The position numbers and the translations under genes were made by a program. This document shows positions 9,663-19,900 of a stretch of 64,000 bases of DNA, piece by piece. Source of the DNA: Globodera rostochiensis (lineage: Eukaryota; Nematoda; Chromadorea; Rhabditida; Heteroderidae). Position 1 is the stretch's first letter. Each line of letters begins with the position of its first letter. The stretch covers positions 1,517,109-1,581,108 of the forward strand of contig JAEVLN010000007.1 of NCBI GenBank assembly GCA_018350325.1. The letters are read 5' to 3'. The notes below the pieces were generated by a model. The model was not told where the DNA came from and did no database searches. It worked only from the letters and a program-made list of their open reading frames with translations.

Positions 9663-11466
9663 ACAGTGCCCACCGGCAGTGTTTTCCCGGTTCCATTTTT
9701 TCTAACGGTTCCACGGTTCCGGTTCCAAACCGGTTCCGGATTTTCGCGGTTCCGCGGTTCCGGTTCCAAACCGGTTCCGGATTTTGGCGGTTCCGCGGTT
9801 CCGGTTCCGAAGCGGTTCCGAATTTTCACGGTTCCGCGGTTCCGGTTCCAAACCGGTTCCGGATTTTCGCGGTTCCGGGAACCGGTTCCGGAACCGGTTC
9901 CAACGGTTCCGGTTCCAAATTCCAAAAATTTGTAAATATGTCCAAAAATTTTTCAAAAAAATCAGAAAAATGTAAGAAAAATTGTTCATTTACATTACAT
10001 GAAAATGATGGGGGTGCCGACATTTCGTCGACTGACATTTCGTCGACGCGACACTTCGTCGACTAAACAAAAATACGACATTTCGTCGACGAAGCCAAAA
10101 ACGACACTTCGTCGACGAAGCCAAAAACGACACTTCGTCGACGCGACATTTCGTCGAGTGGAATTTCGTCGAATTTTTAAATTGATGTTTTCTATGGTAA
10201 AATCATGCGTAGATTACGAATCCGAACTCGATTTTGCGAATCTCGAACTCCGAACCCGAATTCGAACATACAAAAGGGTCCCTTCCCATATGGTTTTGAC
10301 TAGCTTCATTTGCTTGTAACTAGGGTTGCACGGTACCGGGACTTTTTGGAAAAACCGGGACCGGGACTTACCGGGACCAGAAAAACCGGGACCGGGACCG
10401 GGACCAACCGGGACTTTTCAAGGTAGAAAATTTTTCTTTTATGAAACACTAAAAATTTTAATTTTCCGGCAACACATATTGTCGATCTTCTTGACCTTCG
10501 ATGTCATTGTCATCATCATTCTTTTTTTGAGATTCTGCTTTACTTTTAGGGAGTGTTGGGGTCGGCGGTGCCGATAGGCGCCGTCGGGGAATTTTTGAAC
10601 ATTTTAATGCTATTTGTTAAGAAATTGAAGCAAAAATTCGGGAAGATGTGATGAATTATTTCGAAAATTCTTGTATCTATTCTTTTTTTTGCGCGTATTT
10701 TTAGTTAAAAAAATATTCGAATATTTATTTTAAAAATTAATGAGGGGATGCCTATTTGATAGAGGGGAAAACAAAAAATAAGTGTTTACACTCAAGCGGG
10801 TTCAAACCCAACACATAACATAAGACTCACCAAAAAGGGAAACCACTAGGCTTTTTGCGGATTCGTACTCAGCTTGACAAGAGGATCGATTGCTAGTCTC
10901 AAACTGGGTTTCATCAATAAATATTTTTACTTGTCTTAAAATTTTGAAAATTCTTCGAATTCGGGTTCGGGGTTCGAGATTCGCAAAATCCGAGTACGGA
11001 TTTGTGATCTAGGCATGTTTTTACCCTCGAAACATGCATTTAAAAACCCGGCGAAATTCCACTCGACGAAATGTCGCGTCGACGAAGTGTCATCCCGCCC
11101 AAAATTGCTGATGCTTTGTATTTTGAAGTTATTGCTTTGTTGTGTAAAAGTCTATTCGCTTCAAAAATTAATCATAATTCAATTCATTATGCACTGAAAA
11201 AACATGTATCGGAACCGGTTCCGGAACCGGTTCCGAAGCGGTTCCAAGCTCTTTACGGTTCCACGGTTCCGGTTCCAAAGCGGTTCCGGATTTTGGCGGT
11301 TCCGCGGTTCCGGTTCCAAAGCGGTTCCGGATTTTGGCGGTTCCGGGAACCGGTTCCAAAATCGGTTCCGAATTTTTTGCGGTTCCGCGGTTCCGGAACC
11401 GGTTCCCGGAACCGTTGGAACCGGCACCGGAACCGGAACCGGGAAAACACTGCCCACCGGGCACTG
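9663..11466. mobile_element. Nested inverted-repeat (fold-back) element, about 1.8 kb
   Basis: The left end CAGTGCCCACCGG...GTTTTCCCGGTTCC and the right end GGAACCGGGAAAACACTGCC...GGGCACTGG mirror each other beside TTAA on both sides. Inside, three more layers are mirrored: GGTTCCGGTTCC arrays (9700-9910 and 11205-11450), TTCGTCGAC arrays (10018-10165, with a short inverse at 11060-11092), and a GCGAATCTCGAACTCCGAAC segment (10170-10265, inverse at 10945-11050). The core (10320-10900) contains accession-specific AT-rich DNA, a CCGGGACCGGG array and a GC-rich palindrome. No transposase is seen. This could be one Foldback-like element or successive nested insertions. Confidence 0.65.
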
Positions 11467-12050
11467 GTTAAATAACTAAAAATCCCCACCCTATTGATTA
11501 TATTGCTAAATTTTGGCATTCCCACAATCCATTTTATTTATTCGTTTAGATTTATAAAATCCCGGATCTGGATTTTCGGCCGATTCTAAATCTAAAACCC
11601 GAATTCGATATTTAAACAATTCAATTTTTTCAAAGTCAACATATTGCAGTATCTTGTTCGGGGTTCGGAATCGGCCGAAACAGAGATCAGATATGGATTC
11701 TACGCCCCCGAATACCCCTAGAAACAGCTTTTTGCCATAAAATGCATACACCTTAAATAATTATACAAACTAATAACATAAATAATAAAAACATATAAAT
11801 TCCGAAAAATAAAATCTAAATCCCGGAGCCAAAATCGGAAAAATGCCGGGGGAAAAGTGCATTTAATGTGCATTTTTTAAAATTGTAACAGTCAATTAGT
11901 GTATTTTAGTTTATTTGCATTTTCTAGGATTTAACAATTGTGAGTTTATTTGAATGTTGATTACAATTTGTTTCCCATATTTCTAAATAAAACAACACAA
12001 ATATATTCATTCGGATAAAGCATATCTCAGACAACATTCGATTTGCCCAT
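11467..12050. repeat. Duplicated non-coding segments
   Basis: 11466-11730 is nearly identical to 23355-23620 (starts GTTAAATAACTAAAAATCCC, includes GATTTTCGGCCGATTCT). 11740-12050 matches 13930-14290, the 3' flank of copy C. No genes in this stretch. Confidence 0.7.
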
Positions 12051-12165
12051 TTATTGGGCATAATGTTCCTTCACATTTTCAAGCATTTTTCCAAATGTTT
12101 TGGCCAAAGGTCGTACCTTTTCTTTGAGCTGCATGAGCGGTATTTCTAAATAATATTCTTCATTC
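12051..12165 (-). pseudogene. 3'-end fragment of the secreted family
   Basis: The minus strand reads ...Y-Y-L-E-I-P-L-M-Q-L-K-E-K-V-R-P-L-A-K-T then F-G-K-M-L-E-N-V-K-E-H-Y-A-Q and stop, the last ~37 residues of exon 6. Upstream it breaks off into unrelated repeat DNA. Downstream it keeps the same 3' flank as copy C, so it is a truncated duplicate of a C-like gene. Confidence 0.8.
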
Positions 12166-12284
12166 CAGCCCTTAAATTTGGTGACCATCGCCACTAATAC
12201 CGTATAAATTTACAAAATTTTAAAAGCTAGGGACCTGCGCACTGGTTTTTCAAGAAAACATGCAAAAATTTAAATTGCTTTGAC

Positions 12285-12840
12285 CCTTCAAATCCCCCAA
12301 TCCGGTTCTTTCCCCCTCTCCCCTTCCCCAGCCGTGATCAATGGCCGACACCTTCGGCGAGTGCGAAGACACGGAGCAGTCCCTCAACCTCCAGAGTGAG
12401 TACACAGAGCAGCGCAAGGATGCAACAACCAGCGGCGAGATTCTGGATTTGCGATCAGCTCGGACATGCCACTGGGCAATGCCGCGGGCGAGCAAACGAT
12501 GAGACGGACTGAAGTGAAGTTCGAGACGAACTTGATGGAAGGGCGGACGTGTGAAGCCGAACCATTACCACCAACAATCTGTTGTCCCCGTCCCCCCCCC
12601 CCCCGTGATCACCGGACGTCCATTTAAGCGATCAGTCCCCAACGATCGGAAGGAATTCCCACCCATCACTTGTCTTTCTGTTGCGGACGCTCGATCTATC
12701 CATTTCGTTCACCGCCGAAAAACGTTCCACCAGGGCTCTACGAGGCTTGGAGTTCGGGAGGGGAGGTCAAACGCCCAGGGCCCGGGCGGGCTGTCCCCAA
12801 ATGCCATCGTCCCCCCTCCGACCAAAAATCTTCATTTTCA
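12285..12840. repeat. GC-rich duplicated segment, copy 1
   Basis: A GC-rich island in AT-rich surroundings, about 90% alike to 24985-25520 by eye. It contains ATGGCCGACACCTTCGGCGA, readable as M-A-D-T-F-G-E and on to D-T-E-Q-S-L-N-L, and later a possible G-R-P-F-K-R-S-V-P-N frame. The frames are broken differently in the two copies, so it is probably a duplicated fragment of a real gene or of a transposon. I do not recognise the product. Confidence 0.55.
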
Positions 12841-13029
12841 GCCCTAGATTGGATATTTTTGACCTAAATCACATGTATTTGTTTCCACACTGACGAAAAG
12901 AAAATTTCTTTTGCATTGTTTTACTTTACGTTTATTGATTATATTGCGAAATTTGGTATTCCCACAATTCCATCAATTTTATTATTCGGTTAGATTTAGA
13001 AAATATTACGAATTTATGCTATGGAAATT

Positions 13030-13560
13030 TTCACTTCAATGTCAAAATTAACTGGTGGTGACCGTCGCCACTAATACCGTTTAAATTTACAAAATTTTTA
13101 AAGCTAGTGACCAGCGCACTAGTTTTTGAAGAAAACATGCAAAAATTTAAATTGCATTTTTGACCCTTCGCTGTGTGGGTGGGCAAAAAACCCGAAAATT
13201 TTCAAGAGTAAATCGAAGGTGCTCTACTCGATAGGCATGATTTAAAAGTGACCTGAGTCTTCACAATAAGGGATGTTCCCTTCGTTGGTCTAACAACTCA
13301 GAATTTTGCCATTTTCACTTAAACAATGTTTATATATTTTGGCTCAGCTTTAAACGCTGATTCTGACAAAAAAAAGTTTTTCCGAATGGACCAAAACTGG
13401 CGGAGTAGGGTAGGGTAGTTTGTTGAGCTGAACGCGAATTTCGAGCTCTTTTGTCCATCCAGACAAAGTGTCAACACCTTTTAGACAAAGTGCCTAAAGC
13501 TGCTAGCCTGCTGTAAAAGGCGGGCGAGAGAGGCTAAGGGGGCTTTTGATAAGAGAGACT
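13030..13560. repeat. Dispersed ~520-bp repeat, copy 1
   Basis: Contains GGTGACC(G/A)TCGCCACTAATAC, TAAGGGATGTTCCCTTCGTT, GTAGTTTGTTGAGCTGAACG and ends CGAGAGAGGCTAAGGGG. The same order of blocks recurs at 25895-26405, 48040-48415 and, broken by an insertion, 42390-42700. There is no coding potential. The terminal structure is not obvious, so the class is unknown. Confidence 0.8.
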
Positions 13561-14279
13561 TTTTCGTATACATTAAAAATTCGAAGTTTTTCAGATTTTT
13601 ATCACGATATTTCGGTCTAAAATAAATTGGACGGACCGCAAACCATAACTTTTATGAAATATCACTCACTGAAAAATGTTAGTGACATGAAACATTTATT
13701 CATCTAAAAACCATTTATCTATGATCCGAAATTTAAAAATTCAGTTTTAAAAGAAATAAATTATAAATTTTTATTACATTAGCATTAGTCAGTTTAGGTG
13801 CTAAAAAATCGGTATATATTTGCCTAATTCAAATACAAACTCAATTTTTATTTGTTGCATTTTACATAATTTTTCTTGGGTTTTGCAAAGTTTATTGAAT
13901 ATTGATTACAATTTTCCCCATATTTTTGGATATAAGCCATAAAATGCATATTAAATAATTATACAAACTAATAACATAAATAATAAAAGCATATAAATTC
14001 TGAAAAATAAAATAAAAACCCGGAGCCAAAAGCGGGAAAATGCCATGGAGAAAAGTGCCAGAAGAGAAATCAAGAGGGAAAAACCAAAATCGGAAAAATG
14101 CCGGGGGAAAAGTGCATTTAATGTGCATTTTTTAAAATCGTAACAGTCAATTAGTGTATTTTAGTTTATTTGCATTTTCTAGGATTTAACAATTTAGAGT
14201 TTATTTGAATGTTGATTACAATTTGTTTCCCATATTTCTAAATAAAAACACAAATATATTCATTCGGATAAAGCATATC
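13561..14279. other. 3' flank of copy C, no gene
   Basis: AT-rich flank. 13800-14280 shares blocks with 11740-12050 and 26510-26700 (ATAATTATACAAACTAATAAC and others), the common 3' flank of family copies. No reading frame worth reporting. Confidence 0.5.
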
Positions 14280-15862
14280 TCAGACAACATTCGATTCGTC
14301 CTTGGCATAATGTTCCTTCACATTTTGAAGCATTTTTCCAAATGTTTTGGCCAAAGTTCGTACCTCTTCTTTGAGCTGCATGAGCGGTATTTCTAAATAA
14401 TATTCTTCAATTCCTCCCCAAACGCCCCTAAAGCTTTTCCATATTTCGTCAAATTCAAATTGAAGATTTTTTAATAATTCTTCTTCGGAAACGATTTCTT
14501 CCATTTCAATTTGCTCAATTTTGCAAAATTCCTTTGTTTGTTTCCACAATTCAGGCCCAAAATATTCCATTTCATTGTTCTGGATTTTAGACGATAATTC
14601 ATTTAGTTGTTCTTTAATTTCAAAAGTTTTGATTTTGGATTTTAGCTTTTTAACTTTATCGCCATGTTGTTTAATTGAGCAAATTATTGCAACAGCTTTT
14701 TGGTACTTTTCTTCAGCAACGCTTTTGGGATTGTTTTTCAAAAATTCAATTTCATTTTCCAATTCTTTTGTATTTATCTCTTGTTTTGCTTTCCAAAACT
14801 TAGCCTTTTCTTCCGGAATTGTCTCATCCACCAGTGTTTTTATTTGATCATATAATGATACCAAATTAAACTGATTGAAGTGCTCTTTCTCTATTAAAGC
14901 CTCAATTATGCATATTGTCTCTCGTCGATTTGTGTTCCATGTAAAATGTTTTATATTAAGAAACATTTGAAATGCATTCTTTTTCAAATATGACTCCCAA
15001 AGCTGCAAACCCCATTCAGACAACAAATCTTCAGCTCTGTCATAAATATCTTAAAATTGTTTTAATTTTATGTTTCGGGCATTGTTTACACTTACCCTTC
15101 CGTTGGTTGAGCTCGAAATTTATTGCCAGTTCATAGTGCACATTATTCAAAAATATAATTTTTGCTTCTTCATTTTCACTAAAAAGTAAACAATTATTGC
15201 ATAAATTAGTTAAATAAATTATTTTAGGTATATAAAAGAAAACTTGCAATTTTTTGCAGTTTTCCTCAACATCCTTTTGAGCTTTTTCTCGATCTTCTTT
15301 GTCTAGCGACTCCAAGTGCAATTCCGGGTCAATCCCTTTATCACTTATCATTTTCATGAGACTTTCCGAAATATTTTGGTGAAACATTGCATATTCACAT
15401 TTATCTTTTTTGTCAAAATAGTCATTTTCCCAATTAAAGTAAAATGTCGCTTTTATTTGTACTACCAAATCCCAGAAAATTCGCGGTCTTTTCCCGATCG
15501 GAATATTTCTTGTTATATCGTACCCCCAATTGAATGCTAATCTTAGAAGATTTGATGACTCGTAAATTGAGAATTTTTGATCATTTAATTGCTTCAGAAT
15601 TTTGTAATTTGCTAAATTTAATTTTAAACATTATTTTTATTTGGTTTGAATCAATTATTTTAATTTAACAACAAATTAAAGTATTTCACCTCGAGAGAGT
15701 GTAAATGCTTCTTCTTTGTTGCGTTCACTTTTGTCTAAGTTGCCGTATTTTTCTTTGTATATTGCAACTCCATAAATTAGTTTTTGACTATTTTTTGTTT
15801 TCATCTTAATTATTTTAATCCAATAATCAAAAATGCTAAAAAAGGAGAATTTAATTAAAATG

Positions 15863-16795
15863 GGTAAATATCGTTCATATGGTCCAGACTCAATGCAACG
15901 AAACAATCGACTCCTCTCGGTCTGCAATGTAAGAATCCGGAAAAAAAATTTTGCGGCAACCATTCCCCGAAGAGTTACAGACCCGGGACTGAAGTGTCTT
16001 TTGACTGGGGACTCAGTTGTCCACTGATTAAAAATGGGAAAAATCACTCATATAGGCTTTCAAAATTACGAATTTGTAGGTAAAAAATGAAAATTGAGAA
16101 TTTAAATCCGTTTTTAAACCGGTTTATCATTTTTAAAATAAAGGAAAAAATTTAAAATGCATACACTTCAGTACCAAAAGTAAAAATGAAACCCCTTTTT
16201 CTGCAGACAACTGTAAACAGAAGACAACTGTGCACAGGACCCCGGCAAGGGTAGGGAATTAAGGGGTAGTCAAAAGTAGAGACCGTAAACTTGGACCCAA
16301 AACCCAAAACCCAAAAATTTTTTGGTCCAATTTTTTGTACAAAAAACCCAAAAAATTTTTGGGTTTTCGGTTTTGGGCCCGGACTCTAGTCAGAAGGTGT
16401 GTTAATAGATTAACTTAGCCGTTGATGAATAGAGCTTTTCACACACCCACCCTTTGATTTCCCCATGCGCCCACTAGGTACCCTTTCAGTAATGATACTG
16501 AAGTGTCCATTTTACAATTTTTTCATTAATTTTCTAAATTTTAAACCGGTTCAAAACCGCTTTACATTCTTGATTTTTATTTTTTATCGACAAATTCGTA
16601 ACTTTAAAAGCCTATATGAGTGATTTTTTCCTTTTTTAATCAGTGGACAACTGAATCCCTGTAAAAGACACTTCAGTCCCGGGTCTGTAACTCTTCGGGG
16701 AATGGTTGCCGCAAAATTTTTTTTCCGGATTCTTACATTGCAAACCGGATTGTTTCGTTCGATTTTGAGTCTGGACCGTATGAACGATATTCTCC
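15863..16795. mobile_element. hAT-like inverted-repeat element in intron 2 of copy C
   Basis: The ends GGTAAATATCGTTCATATGG and (inverted) GGAGAATATCGTTCATACGG are flanked by the perfect 8-bp duplication TTAAAATG at 15855-15862 and 16796-16803. Long inverted arms include the TCCAGACTC and GTTACAGACCCGGGACTGAA blocks. A second, smaller element sits inside at 16277-16388. There is no transposase. The same element occupies the same intron position in copy E. Confidence 0.85.
16277..16388. mobile_element. Nested 112-bp hAT-like element
   Basis: Ends TAGAGACCG... and ...CGGACTCTA with internal ACCCAAAACCC/GGGTTTTGGG inverted blocks. It is flanked by GTCAAAAG (16269-16276) and GTCAGAAG (16389-16396), a 7/8 duplication. 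Its counterpart inside the copy E element is 29073-29172. Confidence 0.7.
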
Positions 16796-17594
16796 TTAAA
16801 ATGTTTAAAAAATATTAAATAAATCTTTTTATTAAATTCTCAAATTACTTTAATTCCGATTCTTGAAGAACGAAGCATTTCGGCACGGCAAGAAATGTTT
16901 GAATTTTGTCTTTCGAATTTTCTTTTTTTTCTTTAAGCGTTCCGTCAATATTTTTTCCGTGTACGAGCGCCTCCAGTCTTGCCGCCAGAGAAAATAATAA
17001 ATTAAATAAATGTTCCCCAGATAATTTCACAGAAAGTTCATTTACCAAATCTTCAACCTTTTTAAACGATGTTTCGAACAAAAGCGTTTTGATAGTGTAT
17101 AATTCATTGTCCGATAATTTCAAAGGCTCGGATTGTTTTGGCACAATAATTGCTTTTAGGAAATTTTCCATTTTTTTATACAATTTATTGCCAATGTGCA
17201 CTTCATTGCCCGAAGAGTTCTCTAGAAATGCTTTTAGAAAATTTCGCACATTTTTATCCGATTTTTTGCTCAAAATCGTTTTGATGGCCTTTATAAAATC
17301 AGGGTTTTTGTACTTTTTACACTCAAATTCGCCATTTTCATTTTTTCTGACTATTTTATGAGTTGCAAATGAGTGCAATTCTTCCAAAAATGAGTTGGTG
17401 CCATTCAAGTCGAGTTCCAGCACTTTCTCGGTGTCATTGAATTCTCCGCCAAAAAATTCTCCAATCGTCGTCATCAGATCGAAGAATTTGTCCTTTTCAT
17501 TCCGCTTAATTAAAATTAAAATTAATTTAAATGTTTTCATTAATTACCTGGGCTTCCAACGTGGTGTTATCTTAAAGCTTAATTATCAAATAAA

Positions 17595-17875
17595 TATGAA
17601 AAAAATCTACAATTCAGCCCTTAAATTTGAATATTTTTGCCCAAAAAGATCATTCGGTTCAATTTAGAAAGAAGAGGAAATAATAAATTTGACATTTACA
17701 TTTCCTCCATTCAATCAATTTTGTTTATCCGGTTCAATTTAGAAAGAAGAGGAAATAATAAATTTGACATTTACATTTCCTCCATTCAATCAATTTTGTT
17801 TATCCGGTTCAATTTAGAAAGATGCTATGGAAATATTTCACTATTTTTACTTTTATTGATTGATTATTGAAGCTA
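17595..17875 (-). promoter_or_regulatory. Shared upstream module, copy C
   Basis: TTCAGCCCTTAAATTTGAAT and GATCATTCGGTTCAATTTAG, followed by a ~78-bp GAGGAAATAATAAATTTGAC...TTATCCGGTTCAATTTAG unit present twice in tandem (copy E has one). The module now lies directly beside the broken exon 1. Confidence 0.5.
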
Positions 17876-17877
17876 CT

Positions 17878-18203
17878 TTGATGACGACATTCCCAAAAAA
17901 TTGGCCGAATTGTCGCCCACTGAACTCACCAAATTTATTCTAATGAAAAAATTGAAGCCAAAAGTTTAAAAGGTAAAAAGGTTTAATATAAAATAATAAT
18001 AATTCTACGAAAATCATTTTGAATTTCAGAATCATTTGGTTCGCGCATTACGTCCGACGCTTTTTAACACGGAGGTGATGCACGGAATTGGGCATTTATG
18101 GCTCTCTGATCGGCGACATGACGACCGGACGGATTTTATTCAAGACAAAAATGGCCACCGAAAATGGGGGAGGCATTTGTGCTGGCACCGGAGTGGTTGA
18201 CAC
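17878..18203 (+). pseudogene. Astacin-like metalloprotease fragment
   Basis: 17878-17971 reads D-D-D-I-P-K-K-L-A-E-L-S-P-T-E-L, followed by a splice-like GTAAAAAGG. After TTTCAG at 18029 comes E-S-F-G-S-R-I-T-S-D-A-F, then a stop. Further on, another frame gives V-M-H-G-I-G-H-L-W-L-S-D-R-R-H-D-D-R-T-D, then F. This resembles the astacin HExxHxxGxxHExxRxDR zinc site with E replaced by G and part of the motif missing. The first part resembles a propeptide. One base lost relative to the copy E flank shifts the frame. Together this suggests a decayed nematode astacin fragment co-duplicated with the secreted family. The assignment rests on motif memory only. Confidence 0.4.
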
Positions 18204-18332
18204 CAGGGATGGTCGGAATTCCGATTTCCGACTTCCGACTTTTTTGGGGTCGGAATTTTGATTTCCGAAAAATTTTAAGACCTCGGAATTCCGATTTCCG
18301 AAATTTTTTGAGGTCGTCGGCTCCCATCCCTG
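18204..18332. mobile_element. 129-bp hAT-like MITE (CAGGGATGG family)
   Basis: Ends CAGGGATGGTCGG and CTCCCATCCCTG, flanked by the perfect duplication GTTGACAC (18196-18203, 18333-18340). The interior is GGAATTCCGATTTCCG-type repeats identical in style to the element at 49363-49785. Confidence 0.85.
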
Positions 18333-18340
18333 GTTGACAC

Positions 18341-19900
18341 CAGGGTGTCAATAGCGCCAAAAAAAAGCGATCGGCGATATGCGATAAGCGATATCGAATT
18401 TTTATTGCGATAGCGATATGCAATTGGCGATAAACCCATTTTTCCAATGCGATAGCGTAGCGACAATTTTTAAATCCAGCAAAAAAAATTTTTTTAAATG
18501 TTGGAACTCCAAAAAGGCGCAATAACGGAACACTTCTGGTTCGGTGTCCGGAATCCGGGTAGTCCGGAAAAATCGGGGTTTCATTGATAATTGCTAGAAA
18601 CCGGAGAAGAAATTTTAAAATTTTTGACGGGTAGAATCCGATTCTTCAAATTCAAGCCCAGCCCAAATTCGAACACTTTTATCAATTTAGGCTCGAAATC
18701 ATTCAAAAAGGGCTGGGTTTCCTTATTGGGCCTAGGCCTAAGCCACCCTTAGCTTAAGCTTAGGCCTAAGTTAAAGATGTGCGTCGAAACTTCTCGATTG
18801 CGATAATTTTGAGCTTTTTCTTTTGTTTCGATGTCAAAACCGAAACAAAAAATTTCGACCAAGAAAATTTTTCTTTCGAGGAACCCTTATATGCATTACA
18901 ATTAATTAAGGAACATCTTCAAAGCCATTTTTAGTGGGCTTTTTTAACTTTTTTTAATTCTTACCATACCCTTTTTTGATAATTTGTCCTAGGGTTGGTC
19001 TCCGTCCCCGAACCCCGGCTTTTTTAGTCAGTGACAAAAACCCCCCGACCCCGCCTTTTTCCGCCCCCGAGGGGTCGGGGACCAACCCTAGTTTGTCCGA
19101 TCGCAAAACGTTCGCTTAACGACAGCTTCATCAGTAAATTTTAGACTTTTATGAAATATCACTCACTGATGCACCTTAAATATCTGTTTATTGTCGCTAA
19201 AGCGACGATCACTTTCCCTCCCCATTCCAATTCACATTCCCTTTGTGCCCCCCCCCCCCAACTCATTCGTCTCTTTCCCTTCTTCTGTTCACCGCTTCAT
19301 CTCTTTTTTGCGCATTCAGGTGCCTCCCCCCTCACCCCCATTACATAATTGTACCCCCCGGGGACATCCACCATTCTTCTAAAAGGGGCGGGTCTAAAAT
19401 TACCCACCCAACATTTCCCCCCGCTCAGGGGTTAAAATCACTTTTGCTAATTTCGGAAGATTTGCTGAAGGCACTCATAGCCAATCAATATTTGTGTTCC
19501 CCGACCCAAATAAATAATATTTATTCTGGTGAACTTCAACCGGGGGGGCTCAGCAATCTGAAGTTCGAATATCACCAACTCCGAACTGCAAAAGTCGAAC
19601 GGGACTCAGAAACGATCTGAGTGCCCATCCCGGAATTCGAACCCACATCCCGAATTCCCCCCATTTTGTGACAACCCCCGAACCCGTTGCAAATCCGCCG
19701 GGGTTCGCCACATTTATACAAAACTTTAATAACATAATAAAAGCAATAAACACTATTTAAAAATTCAATAGAAATCCCGAAAAACAAAGCAGCGGTGAAC
19801 ATTTAAATCAAAAACCCGGTCGAAAATTGTTTAATAAAAATCATTCCCACAAAACACATAAAGATATAATCATATCCCCGCCATCATTCGACTCCTCCAT
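18341..19900. other. Gene-free interval before copy D
   Basis: Repeats: GCGATATGCGATAAGCGATA-like sequence at 18365-18475, AGGCCTAAGCC at 18725-18770, a CCCCGACCCCGCC/GGGGTCGGGG fold-back at 18995-19090, and a C-rich stretch at 19210-19400. A possible tRNA-like B-box (minus, GGGTTCGAATTCC) lies around 19630-19650. No supported coding exon. Confidence 0.4.

Larger units (their letters stand above)
14280..17565 (-). pseudogene. Secreted-family copy C, lacks start codon and signal peptide
   Basis: Exon remnant 17565-17548 (T-T-L-E-A-Q), then exons 17504-16849, 15835-15690, 15611-15248, 15178-15096, 15049-14280. Phases agree with the other copies and exons 2-6 have no internal stop. Relative to copy E, about 280 bp are deleted. 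The loss runs from the middle of the signal-peptide codons through the ATG into the 5' flank, so the coding sequence now abuts upstream-module DNA. Intron 2 (16848-15836) is enlarged by a nested transposon. Intron 4 needs a GC donor. Without a new start the product could not be secreted. I call it a recent pseudogene because exons 2-6 remain open, though an alternative upstream exon is not excluded. Confidence 0.75.

Noticed and set aside
9656..9989. Several overlapping open frames rich in G-S-G-T-G and F-R-F
   Set aside because: Created by GGTTCC tandem repeats, which are open in many frames. The same happens at 11168-11525.
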